Source: Microthyrium microscopicum (lineage: Eukaryota > Ascomycota > Dothideomycetes > Microthyriales > Microthyriaceae). Taken from it: 64,000 bases of DNA. A program made the translations under genes and the position numbers. The notes below the pieces were generated by a model. That model was not told where the DNA came from, did not search any database, and saw only the letters and a list, made by a program, of their open reading frames with translations. The stretch covers positions 1,006,538 through 1,070,537 of the forward strand of contig MU004235.1 in assembly GCA_010405405.1 (NCBI GenBank). Direction: 5' to 3'. Every line of letters starts with the position of its first letter. Position 1 is the first letter of the stretch. Positions 45,927-56,406 of the stretch are shown in pieces.

Positions 45927-46475
45927 CTAGTCCCGAGTCCTATAAAATCGGTCGAAACGCCTCATTACTGTCTTGTAGTCCTTCTCAGCCTGTTTGATAG
46001 CCCGCTGAATGTGTTCTTGACGTCTTATGGAAGGTTCCTTATCGCTTCGAGATATCCAGTGTACAATCTTTTCACAGCCTTGCACGACTTTGACAAGACC
46101 TATGGCCTCTGCGTGTGCTTGAAGAGACTTTGTTACCCTGAGAATTCATGGGAAATCTCGGAAGACACTGCATAAAAGTTAAGATCAGCTAGGTAGGTCA
46201 AAGGTAACCTACGAAATCTTCTTACCTGCCGGATAGCATCATCATCAGCAATTGTAAATTCTTTTCGTGATTGTCGTATATCAGCGATTTAGAAGATTGC
46301 CTCTTGCTCGTGACGTCCTTTTCCAAGATCTGGTCATATGTTCTAAGGTCAAGCATATCTCGGAAATCTACGGGCTTGCCATTCTATGTTGAACCTGTTA
46401 GCAGGATATCGATAGACGCCTATGAGCAATAGGTGAACTTACCACGCCTACTCTAGTCTTGTTTGCGTGGGCCAT
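45927..46475 (-). CDS. small unknown protein, tandem copy A
   Basis: Unrecognised family. Exons 46475-46443, 46383-46226 and 46137-45927 join to 133 residues. The gene is clearly related to its upstream neighbour (46693-47266). Both have a short first exon ending in Val, an intron at the same place and phase, then NGKPVDFRDMLD here against NGDPVDFQDDLD there, and a similar C-terminus (IQRAIKQAEKDYKTVMRRFD before FYR). No signal peptide or membrane segment is seen; the C-terminal half is helical. The second intron is ambiguous. With a nearer acceptor (exon from 46167), the translated stretch VFRDFP aligns with the neighbour but meets an in-frame TGA at 46148-46146; the longer intron skips it. 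Copy A may therefore be shortened or a decaying pseudogene. Confidence 0.5.
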
Positions 46476-46692
46476 AGTGATATAAGGAAATACTAGGGCC
46501 TCTTATCATTGAAGCCGATGATAACAAGCAATAGGTAGCCTGGTGTTCAGGTATAGTGATAAGTCCAGAGAAGGATTTGTGAAGGGTTAAAGTTGTCGAG
46601 GATATACTAGGTAGACGAATGGGTAGTAAGGAGAGATCTTGTTACACAAAGTATCTTGGAATGTAAATAATGGGGCCATCTCAACAGCTATT

Positions 46693-47266
46693 TCAAGGTA
46701 ATGACCTATAAAAATGGTCAGAAAGCCTCAGAACTGTCTCATAATCGGCTTGTATTTGTACAATAGCCCGTTGCATGCTCTGTGAACCCACACCAGTAGT
46801 ATTACTTAGGCGTATATATCTCTCAATCTCCTCACAGCTTTCCTTAACTCTACCGATATTTGTAGAGTTTGATCGAAAAGATAGCGTAGCTGCAAGAAGC
46901 GCAGGGAAATATCCTCCAGCTCTAAAAAAAAGTTTAGAGCAGTCCCGGCCTAAATTGCCAGCTTCAGGTAATGTTATTCTTAGCTGGCGCCCCGTATACT
47001 TGCTAGCAATACCAAGTTCTGACGAATCTCTCTCGTTAGCAGTGTCCATTTCCGATATCGTGGCAAAGCTGTTGGGATCAAGATCATCTTGAAAGTCTAC
47101 TGGATCACCATTCTATGGTAAACTATAAGGTAGGTGCTTGTATGTGATACGTGAAGTCATTTTTCAGAAGATGTTGTTGTGTAAGCTATCATAATGATAC
47201 CACTTCAAGGTCTGGCCGCGCTGAAACAGGATGTACACCCGGTTGAGGTGTACCAACGCGAGCCAT
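46693..47266 (-). CDS. small unknown protein, tandem copy B
   Basis: Unrecognised family. Exon 1 (47266-47201, 22 codons) and exon 2 (47112-46693) join over an 88-nt intron to 161 residues. It matches copy A along its length: NGDPVDFQDDLDP after the intron, an IGRVKESCEEIERYI helix, and the C-terminal IVQIQADYETVLRLSDHFYR. It lacks the second intron of copy A and has a fuller middle part (LFFRAGGYFPALLAATLSFR). No signal peptide or clear membrane anchor; helical and probably cytosolic. The pair sits between a gene-poor gap and FRS2, on the same strand, 217 bp apart. The shape (short, helical, with an amphipathic C-terminus) is reminiscent of N-terminal helical domains of fungal STAND/NLR-like proteins, but this is only an impression. 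Confidence 0.6.
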
Positions 47267-47649
47267 ACCCCAGACAATGACGTCGAATACTCCGTGATCT
47301 GCGGTGCAAAAGACAAGCGATTCGGTAAAGGATTCGCTAGCTAGCAAGCCTGGTAATTTTCAGAAGCAACAAAAGGCCCCAGTACAGGCCTACTTGTACA
47401 AGGGCTGACCGAGGATGAAGTTAGCATCAGCCAATAAGCGTTTTTAAAGGAAGAAGAACGTGAAAGAATAGCTGGAAAAAAAGACAATGGAAAAGTTGTG
47501 TTGTTCTATACCAGGGGTCAACTAAGCTTTTGTATAACAAACGAATCCATGCCCATCGTGTCACATTCCGCGCAGCACAACGCGCGGCCAGTTTCTATGC
47601 ACTTGCAAATCAACACCCAGAGCCGCAATGCAACAGCTTGTGAGCTAAA
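47267..47649. other. intergenic
   Basis: Upstream flank of small tandem copy B and 3' flank of FRS2, both on the minus strand. Nothing else is visible. Confidence 0.5.
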
Positions 47650-49359
47650 TCAGTTCTTTTCCAACCGAACTGCAGCGTTACTTTCAATGAAGCCCAAATC
47701 CACCTTGTGTCCAAGCAAGTCACGGATATTGCTCACCCCGTACCGAATCATCGTCGGCCGCTCAAGACTGAGCCCAAAGCCATATACGCGCATATCTGCT
47801 GGCAGACCCATAGGCTCAAGCATTTCAGGCCGGAACATGCCACTGTTGCCAATTTCCACCCACTTGCCCAGTCCCTCGTGGTAACCGAAGATTTCCATGG
47901 ACGGCTCAGTGTAAGGATTGTAGGCAGGCTTGAAGCGCAAACCAGTGATGCCTAGCTTGGCGAAGAAGTCTTCGAGGAACTTCATAAGGCCGCCGAGAGT
48001 GAGGCCAAAGTCGGCAATGACGCCTTCCACTTGGTGAAATTCTGCCAGATGGGTGGCATCGACGGCTTCGTTACGGAAGACACGGTCGATGGAGAAATAG
48101 CGAGCAGGTCGTGGATCTTCAGCGAGACGATGAAGGGCCCAGGTACTTATGGCGGTTGTGTGTGTTCGCAGAACGAGGCGTAGAGATTCCTTTTCGCTCC
48201 ATTTGTAGCGATAGCCTATTGAACCAAAGGCACCCTTTTCGTGAACTGCTTGTGTGTTTTTCCAGTATTGCTCGTAATCACGAGGCTTGGTTGGCCGTGG
48301 CTCTGGTGTGGCGTATAATGTTCTTGCTCCTCGTTCCATGTCGTCCATTGCTTTTTCAGCCTCTGGGCATTCGCGAGGTTTGTCACCAGCTGGTGGATCT
48401 GATATGAAGAAGGTGTCTTGCATATCTCGTGCAGGATGTTGCTGTGGGACAAAAAGCGTATCGAAGTTCCAGAAGCCGGTTTCCACGAATCTGTTCATGT
48501 CAGTACGGATAAATATAGAAGCTTTAGGGTGTTATCGACCTGTTGGTAGGCATCTCGACAAAGCCTTGGTTGAAGAAGATTTGTCTGAATTCCGCTCGAA
48601 CTTTGTTCAATGGATGCAGAGCGCCAGAATTTTGTAGACCTCCTAGCGCCTTGAAGTTGTACGGTTTAAAGTCTGTGGTCTGCCATGATCCACTACTGAG
48701 CATCTCGGATGTGAGATCAGTTGCTTCGAATGGAATCTCTTTGGCATACTTTGGTCCCTTACGGACTACATAATTGATAAGTTTCCCGGTTTTAACAAGC
48801 TTGCGCTTTTTGAGATCTGTGAGAGCTTTCGCGTCGGATAGAGAGTTCGTTTGCTGCACTTTTTGGAGAAGCTCTCGCGCACTGTCTTTGGCCTCCTTTG
48901 CTACTGGTACTAGAAACTTTCCGTCCTTGCTAACCCATTTGTTTCGTAGAGCACCAGATGCACCGATCTTGGCTGAGTCTTTACCGACCACATTCTACGA
49001 AGCGTTAGCTGCCGGTTCGCACCATCTAAGCCTGCGAAACATCTTACGGGCAACTCCGCGATTTCCACCTTGCCTTGCTTCCGTACAGCATCCCAAACTT
49101 TGTATTCGTGGCTACCTTGTTCGCAAATTCCCTCAGCCTCGGGTGTCAGAATTACGATTTCGGAATCTTTGGTGTCATATTCGACCATGGACCGGGAGCC
49201 CAGGCGATCGATTGCGGCTTTTATCCGAGGCTGAGAAATTTCAGGGTAATCTTGGTTCGTAACGACTGTGTCCTTGTTGGCAAGTAAAGCGAGTATTTCG
49301 TGGGGCAGGTCTCGTTCGGTGCTGGTTATAACAGGCACAGGGCCACGAGTTGCGGCCAT
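47650..49359 (-). CDS. FRS2: phenylalanyl-tRNA synthetase alpha subunit, cytosolic
   Basis: Three exons (49359-49048, 48994-48540, 48490-47650) join in frame to 535 residues. The enzyme charges tRNA-Phe as an alpha2-beta2 tetramer; this subunit holds the class II catalytic core. The N-terminal third contains winged-helix DNA/RNA-binding repeats typical of eukaryotic alpha subunits. Class II signatures are present: motif 1 region [39 protein letters not shown], motif 2 with [20 protein letters not shown], and motif 3 with [20 protein letters not shown]. The cytosolic type is indicated by length and by the lack of a targeting peptide. The start [10 protein letters not shown] is chosen over upstream in-frame codons because the longer frame begins in leader sequence. 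Confidence 0.96.
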
Positions 49360-50353
49360 TGTGGCCAGGCGAAGTTTGCTGGAGGAATTGTTGTAGTGCG
49401 ATATGCGACAGAAGGTGCAAAGATCAAGGGGTAAGAGTTGGGTTTCGGCATTCACTGAGCTCTAATTTTTTGATGACTGGTCGCATCAAAAGAGCTAGGC
49501 CCGTGCGTCTGGAGTTGGCAGTTGTCAGCCTCGTTCCTTCTATATTGAGAATTCGAGATTCACTACTCTGGAATACAATGGGCAATTGCGACCTAGCTTA
49601 CCCGTGACTAGTCTTGAAACTGAAGATTTGGATCTCGGGTAGTACGATAAAGCTATCAGTCGATTTTTGTTCGAATCGAGTGCCAGGCTATAGATGCAAC
49701 CTGTATAATTGATGGGTATCTTATGGATCTTGAACGCCACAACCTGGGGGCGCACGTGCATGGTTAGGTAGGTAGGTATGGATATAGGGAGGGAGCTCTG
49801 TGGAGTCATAATAAGCGGGGTCTTTGGGGGCAGCTTCCAGTAGCCACGGTGTCTGCATAGCAGCTTCGATTACCATCGTGCTCGCTGATTGTCGAAAAGT
49901 CCACTCATTTGATGATATTGAAGCAATCGTCTATTTAAGAAGTGTTATGGCAGATACCGTAGTTAATGGGGATATTCAGTCAAAGGGCTCGGTTATTTTG
50001 AAGCTAGAGAGGGTAGCTCTTTGCTTCTAGTTGTGCTGCTTGTGCTTGTGCTTGTTGCATCTTCATCACCAACAACTCCTGCTTGCCTTCGCTACTTGTC
50101 TACTCTATCCCGCAAACTTTACGTTTCTCAACTTCTCCATGTTGCTTGGCGCACCGCAGTTGCCCTTCCTATAGCGGCTGCTAGCACGCCATGTATCTGT
50201 CCTGCAACACTGTTAACACTTCTCCCATCTTTCTACCTCATAATCTGCGCGGCAGTCCATGAGCCAACTTCAGCTCCTTCGTTACCCATTCAATCTTGTC
50301 GGCTACCATCCGTCTTTCTGGCTCTAGGCTAAATACGATACCGCATCTACCCC
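49360..50353. promoter_or_regulatory. divergent promoter region of FRS2 and the UBA-like gene
   Basis: About 1 kb between two divergent start codons. No coding pattern, RNA gene or notable repeat is seen beyond a short TAGGTAGG run near 49765-49775. Confidence 0.45.
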
Positions 50354-52834
50354 ATGGCTGCGGCTGGTCCTTCGTCTGATGACGTGAGGACGTTCAAAGA
50401 CATTACTCAATGCTTGGACGATGCGCTCGCTATCAGATTTTTACAGGTATGCTCTATAAAAACTTAGCATCTCGCTTGCTAACCAACGTAAAGGGAGCTG
50501 GCCAGAATATCGAGACTGCCATCAGCGAGTTCTATGATAATCCAAATCGTTACGACGTACCTACTATCAATATCACATACAATGGACTTCAAAATAACGA
50601 ATCATTAGGGGAATACTGGCTACGACAACTCGAGCAGATACGGAGAGGAATCTACGGATCTAAACTGTGAGAAGGTATTGCAACTTGCTTGAAAAATCTG
50701 CTAACCCTCGGATTGCAGCCTTCAATATCTACCCCCACGATGAACCGTCCTATGGAGGATATAACCGGAGTACCGCACCCACACGCCCGAATTCACGGAA
50801 CAGTGATAGCAGCATGAAGGTTTTGATGGACCCGCAAGAAAGTGGAATAATAGGTGGTTCAAACCCAAATTTCGGGCCTGCAACCAAGGAGCATTACGAA
50901 TCATCACAATGGGCGCTAACTGTCCCAGATGCTAATGCTGTCGAAATATATCCCGATCTAGAGACATGGGATCTCGTGCGAGAGGATAACGAACCCGTCA
51001 TAATGAAGCCGCTTACATCCAGGGAGCTTTTACCTGCCTTGATCGCCATAATCGGACATATACCCTTGGCTCAAAAAACTCTGATCGAAGCACCTCCGGC
51101 CTTGGACAATTACGGAACAGGTAGCCTCTGGTGGACTGGCGTTCCTTTTGCGTCCAAGATTGTTGACACTGAAGTACCAGGTGCAGACCCTCATGGCGCG
51201 GAACTTCTCGCCGAAACTCAACGTCTGGTGGCCTTTATGATGGGGTCAGATCGTCTATATGGAAGCGTTGAACCCCTTGCAGACCTTCAGGCAATGAAAG
51301 ACATCGAGTCTAATTCTGATGTCATCAATATTACAACGATGACCGAGCGTTTTCTTGCATCTTGGAGTGTTGCCATGCGCCATTATGAAAATGAGCAAGG
51401 AATACCCCAAGGAGCATCAGAGCTGTTTGAGAACGTCGTCGTTAGATCCGAAGCGGAACAGGCATTTCCTTTCCAAGAATTAGGGGTTTCTCTCTCACCC
51501 TCGAGTGATCCCATCTCCTTATACGAAGCTGTTGATCAGGTTATATGGGACATTGACGAGGATGGATCTTCAGCTAAGAACAGATTTCTTTCCAAGTGTG
51601 CCCCAATCCTGATTTTACGAATCCACAATCCGAATGCCTCCGACCATGAGCTCAATGTCGACATTCCTGAAGTCTGGTACCTGGATCGATATATGGCTGA
51701 AAACCAAAAGGCGACTAAGAGAATGCGTCAAGATATGGCTGAATGCCGGCGCAATATTCGAACGGGAGAAGATATGCTCAAGTCACTGCAGGATCATAAG
51801 CTAAAAGATGCCTCTGGTGATACAATGAATATTGAAGGTCGCAAGCTACTTGAGGCAGGTATCGAATCACTTACTCAGACAAAAGCGTATGTCTCTCAGG
51901 ACGAGGACGAGGAAGATGAAGATGAAGATGAGGACGAGGATGATATGGATAACGACGAAGACCTAGAACGAGCCAAAAACCTTGCGGTACGACTGCAGCG
52001 TGTCCTGGACCAGTTGAATGGGGCCTTTGTTGTTCTGGGTCACCAGAAACAAGAACTTGCAAGACAATTGGAAGAAATGTCCAGCCTCTTCAAACAACCC
52101 ACCTTCGATCCGAATGGTCAACCGGATTTGAAATACAAATATCAATTGCGAGGCGTCTGTACACAACCAAACAATGTCTACATCAAGGCAGCGTCACCAT
52201 CGCATCTCGACGGAGAAAGCTGGTGGAGATATGAATACACATTACAGCCCTCCATTGACAAAACCGTAAGCGCATCTACCTGGTCTCCTAGCTATTGACT
52301 GACCTGTTCTCAGACCCTAGATCTCGACGACGTCCTTCATCGCGCTAGATATGACAGCCGTAATGTGCTTCTAGTCTACGCCAGCGAGGAGGCCTGCGCC
52401 ATGCGCCCAATTAGCATCCCTCCCGCCCTCCAAGTAAGCTTTGTCTAACCTCTCTTCCCCTGCCAAACCCCAATACCTACCCACTAGACTTACTCATACT
52501 AACCTGGACCCGCTAGACATTCGTCCGTACCGATAACGAACAGTTCCAAGCCGAACGCGATAATGCCCAACACGACCCAAACCCCAGTTGGAATGTACCG
52601 ACTCCCTGGCCAGAGCCCGAAGGCATCACGCGTATTAGCGATGAAGACGAGGACCCACCTGGCTACGAGGACTTTGAGATGCAGGAGACTTATCCGTCGT
52701 CGCAGTCTAAGCAGAATGTGCTCTACAGTGATCAGGTGCAGGGGGAGCCGTTTGATGAGGAGGTTAGGCAGGAGAATCAGCCTCCTGAGAATCAACCACC
52801 TGCGAAAGATGGTCCTGTGAACAGCAAGACGTAA
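50354..52834 (+). CDS. UBA-like/ubiquitin-interaction domain protein
   Basis: Six exons (50354-50446, 50494-50556, 50609-50666, 50719-52265, 52314-52433, 52517-52834) give 732 residues. The third exon was recognised because only removal of a 52-nt intron at 50557-50608 restores the frame; it then reads into SFNIYPHDE. The N-terminus is a UBA-like helical bundle (RTFKDITQCLDDALAIRFLQ, GAGQNIETAISEFYDNP), after which comes the fungal motif APTRPNSRNS. The central part (QWALTVP, LLPALIAIIGHIPLAQKTLI, ETQRLVAFMMGSDRLYGSVE) matches a fungal family usually labelled ubiquitin interaction domain protein, related in layout to the USP25/28-type deubiquitinases. No catalytic Cys or His box is evident. 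A coiled coil follows, with a pure Asp/Glu tract near residues 464-482. The C-terminus is acidic and disordered. Confidence 0.75.
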
Positions 52835-53239
52835 TGTAGTCTTCTTTGCAGAGTGGTTGTGGTGGGAAGTGTTGGTTGTGCAATATTGATAATGTTGATA
52901 GGTTGGCAAGAGGAAGACGGTGATGTTATCCCTGATACCCCATGCGAGCAGTGGAATATATTCCTCTTTATTGCTAATATTGATATCATGTTGTGTTCAG
53001 TGTTCTCGTTACCTATTAGTACCTTTGGTATGCGGCGCCCAGGCCCATAAGTATGTACGCCTCAAGCCACCATGGGCGGCGAGACGAGCAATTGGCTCCG
53101 TCAAAAGTGCACTCTAACACATCTTCCTCCTGAGCTCATTGTACTCACTGTACTCCGCTCCTCCATTGAATGAAGGTGTGTCAAGAAAGCTGAATACTCG
53201 ATGGAACTAACATTGCTTAAGGTGTGAAGTTGAAAGTTA
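52835..53239. other. intergenic
   Basis: A 405-bp gap between two plus-strand genes: 3' flank of the UBA-like gene and promoter of the first membrane protein paralogue. No other feature is seen. Confidence 0.5.
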
Positions 53240-54475
53240 ATGGCGAGCGCTTTGTGCCCGCACGACACACGATGCGATGGCCACGATATGTTCCTCAAGC
53301 TTTTCGCGCTGCAACTTACGGTCATCGTCGCATATTGTCACCTTCTTCGGATTCGTAAAGAGACCATCACATTCTGGACGATATTTTTCATTGTCATATA
53401 TCCGCCCTTACTGTTCCTCCGATACGCCCTGGCCGTGTTCTTGCTGTTAGCCGCCAAAATTTGGAATATCTTATCACCAGATTCCTACCATAAATTCGAT
53501 ACAGCGCAGGCCACGCTCTACCTCTTTGGAACCATCCCCATCAATACCGACAAGGAAGCACTACCGCTCAGCAAAGTCCAAAGCCCACCACCCACTCCAT
53601 CACGACTCCATCCAGCGCGCATCCTTTTCCTCTGCGTCTTTGTAGCCCAATGCGCCAGCACAATCAACCACTCCAGCCAGCGCTCTCATCTTAGACTCGA
53701 CCGGATCCCCGACCGCCGCGCCTTTGACCTCGCCTGCACCGGCATATCCATTGCTCTCCCCACCATTCTCCCCTCTATACTCCACTATCCATTCCGTAGC
53801 CCAATGCCGCCACTCACACTCATTAATCCACCGCTCCCTGCCTCTCTGATCAACAAATTCCCCAGTCAATATGATGCGCAAGCACACCAAGACTGGGCCA
53901 TATACTTGCGCACGCGCACACCCAGTTCCTCCCTCTCGTACCTCATGCTGCTACTCCGCGATTACGTACCGCCTAGCATCGTATCCCCCATCCATCCGCC
54001 CGCCCACGGTCTGGAGAAGCTAATACCAGGCATGTGCCGATTGAGCCGCTCAAGACCCTGCATCGTGCTCCAATACGCTCCAGCCACCATCGCTCTCATC
54101 TACCGCGTTTCAGCATACGCAGATCACGCCGCCATTACAACGGGATGGCGCACGCTATATGGCACCGTGGTGATGTCGGCAGTGGTGCTAGATCATGTGA
54201 TAGCGCGATTCTATACGTCAGTGTGTAAGTGGCTCATACTGAAGCTCTATCCGCGCGTGAGGCCACGCTACATGGCTCTTGTGCTCAAGGGATATTGGGG
54301 GCTGGTGTTTGTGCCGTGGTATGTGCTGTGGTGCGTTGTGTTTGTATGGCCTTCGTTGATATTGGGGATGGAGTTGGGGTTGATTAAGCTTGGGATGTTG
54401 AGTGCTTTGCGTATTGGTCATTTTGACGGCGAGGCTAGATCGATGTTGTGTAGGCTAGGCAGAGTGATTTGGTAG
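53240..54475 (+). CDS. multi-pass membrane protein of unknown function, tandem copy 1
   Basis: A single exon of 411 residues; I do not recognise the family. The protein has about eight hydrophobic segments: near 20-35 (LKLFALQLTVIVAYCHLL), 44-75, one around LHPARILFLCVFVAQCAST, one around ACTGISIALPTILPSILHY, then several in the C-terminal half, including YGTVVMSAVVLDHVIARFY and GYWGLVFVPWYVLWCVVFVW. It is clearly paralogous to the next gene: MASALCPHDTR against MELDLCPNNSR, KLFALQLTVIVAYCHLLRIR against KLFAVHFTVVVAFCHLLHIR, and IWNILSPDSYHKFD against IWNILTPRHWSKFD. The layout, with a TGWRTLYGTVVMSAVVLD patch, recalls fungal wax-synthase-like membrane proteins, but no catalytic His motif is identified. 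The start codon is supported by alignment with the paralogue. Confidence 0.7.
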   Translation: MASALCPHDTRCDGHDMFLKLFALQLTVIVAYCHLLRIRKETITFWTIFFIVIYPPLLFLRYALAVFLLLAAKIWNILSPDSYHKFDTAQATLYLFGTIPINTDKEALPLSKVQSPPPTPSRLHPARILFLCVFVAQCASTINHSSQRSHLRLDRIPDRRAFDLACTGISIALPTILPSILHYPFRSPMPPLTLINPPLPASLINKFPSQYDAQAHQDWAIYLRTRTPSSSLSYLMLLLRDYVPPSIVSPIHPPAHGLEKLIPGMCRLSRSRPCIVLQYAPATIALIYRVSAYADHAAITTGWRTLYGTVVMSAVVLDHVIARFYTSVCKWLILKLYPRVRPRYMALVLKGYWGLVFVPWYVLWCVVFVWPSLILGMELGLIKLGMLSALRIGHFDGEARSMLCRLGRVIW

Positions 54476-55029
54476 ATTTCAGAAATCGAGAGATGTTGGA
54501 TCTCATGGTCAATTGAGAAAGCTGGTGGTATGACACCATCCAACTTCATCGGGGTTGAATACAAAACCATACGACGAAGCATCATAGTGCATCTCAGATA
54601 CTGGTTCCAGCTTGTAGCTTGGGACTCTGTATTCATGCTGACTAACCTTTGGGAAGAGGCTTCATGCAGTATGCACGCATGGGCTAAGCCTTAACGCTCC
54701 ATCGAGTATTCTTCTGTCGGTAGGCTGAAACCTGCGTGAATGAGGCTGAGCAGTACAGGCACCTTCATCAATATATATTGTCAAGCTTGCTTATCGAAAC
54801 AGAAATTAGTGTCTGTTAAATCAGCCTTATCATGGTTATGACTCCGCAAAACATGCGAGTGAGGCTGAGAGGACGAGAGTCTTCATTGATAATATTCAAG
54901 TCCCCATATCAAAGCAGATGATATACCTGCCAGGTCTAAGGTCACATACATTGATACCATTCTCAACCTTATCTAAGTGAGCGTTCGCCCAAAAGCATCG
55001 TCACCTAGCTCTGCCAGGTACTCTCGCTC
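54476..55029. other. intergenic between tandem paralogues
   Basis: A 554-bp gap between the two membrane protein copies; promoter of copy 2. No gene is supported on either strand. Confidence 0.5.
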
Positions 55030-56406
55030 ATGGAATTGGATCTCTGTCCCAACAACTCGAGACGCGACACCCGCGAAATATGGCAAAAGCTGTTCGCCGT
55101 CCACTTCACAGGTAATGGTTCTCTGTCGCAAAGGATTCTCAATGTCTCTGCTTTTGACGATCCACTGATAACCAATATAGCATGTTGGCAACTTATCAGT
55201 GGTTCATAAGCGGTGTTGACCAACACAAAACTCCGTTTGATTAGCTCTTGCTAACGCCAACAAGTCGTCGTCGCCTTTTGCCATCTCCTCCATATTCGCA
55301 AGGAGCCTATAACATTCCAGAAATTATTATTCTTCTTACTGTTTCCGCCTATATTTCTCATCCGGCATGCGCTCGCTACTACCGCGATACTAGGCGCTAG
55401 CATCTGGAACATCTTAACGCCGCGGCATTGGTCGAAATTTGACGTCCATCACTCATTGTGGCTGCTCTTGGGAACTATCAGCGAAGATGAATCTGACACT
55501 GATGCAATATCACTATCTGCACCACAGAAGTCAGCATACACATTAGCACTTTCATGGGGAAGGGCCGTCGTAATCTGTGGCTTTTTAACCCAGTGTTCTG
55601 GAACAATATATCTATACAATCGACGACAGCAGCACGAAATGGTAGCTAGAGCGGATGCGCGATCCTTTGAACTGGCCTGCGCTGGCATCCTCGTCGGAAG
55701 TCTCACTCTTCTCAACCACCTACATATAGGATTCTTTGGCAAGCCGATACCATCTTTGCAGTCATCAACCTTACCGTATCCAGACTGGGCAGCAGATCAC
55801 ATGGAAGCTCGAATTGAAGACTGGAAACTACGCGTGTCAGCAACATACTTTCCAGGCTGGCAAATGAATCTTCTATTACACTGCTTCATATTATGTATGA
55901 GAGGTAGCCTCACAGCCATATCTCACCGCTATACCATTTCTGCCAGCGGACTTGGCACTCTCTTCCCATCGCTGTGGCAATCGTTTCGGAAGTCTCCTCT
56001 GCTCATTACCAATGCTGCTCTTTTGTCGCTAGCGTGGGGTTTCTCGTTTGGCTCAAGATACCACGATCGTTGGGAGCTACAGTCGGTATACCTGATAGTC
56101 GTGTTCTCGGCATTGCTGCTTGATTGGTGTATCAAAAAGATCTATCACGATCAGCCTTGGTGGCTACGCAAAATCCATGATGGGCTGTTGAGCAAGCTGA
56201 GATTTTTTTTCATACGCAGTGTTGTACTTGCCTTGTTCTTTATCCTAGCCATTATCTGTTTGGCGGTACCGCTTGTTGGTTTTGGGTTTCGGGAGCCGCA
56301 GCGTATGTTTTTAGAGACTCTGAAGTTGCAGGATTGGCCTGTGGATGAGTCATGTCCGCTCTTATGGGCGGATCCTAAGAGTGAATGGGTCTGGGGCCTT
56401 GCCTAA
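55030..56406 (+). CDS. multi-pass membrane protein of unknown function, tandem copy 2
   Basis: Exon 1 (55030-55111) and exon 2 (55265-56406) join over a 153-nt intron to 407 residues. Exon 1 was found by alignment with copy 1: MELDLCPNNSRRDTREIWQK, then LFAVHFT, and across the splice VVVAFCHLLHIRKEP, matching copy 1 residue for residue in length. The GTAATG donor and the GCTAACGCCAACAAG branch/acceptor are good. Copy 1 has no intron at this place. Membrane segments occur at FLLFPPIFLIRHALATTAIL, GRAVVICGFLTQCSGTIYL, ACAGILVGSLTLLNHLHIG, NLLLHCFILCMRGS, LITNAALLSLAWGFSFG, LQSVYLIVVFSALLLDW and VVLALFFILAIICLAVPLVG. Function unknown. Divergence from copy 1 is large (mainly the ends and a few patches align), so the duplication is not recent. 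Confidence 0.7.

Noticed and set aside
55182-55212. An alternative first exon (MLATYQWFIS) for membrane protein copy 2
   Set aside because: It splices in frame, but the exon at 55030-55111 aligns far better with copy 1 and was preferred.
54973-55226. Minus-strand frame of 72 codons that looks protein-like, with a further open frame upstream across a TGA
   Set aside because: It lies antisense to exon 1 and the intron of membrane protein copy 2. The plus-strand exon is supported by residue-by-residue alignment with copy 1, so the antisense reading is a shadow.
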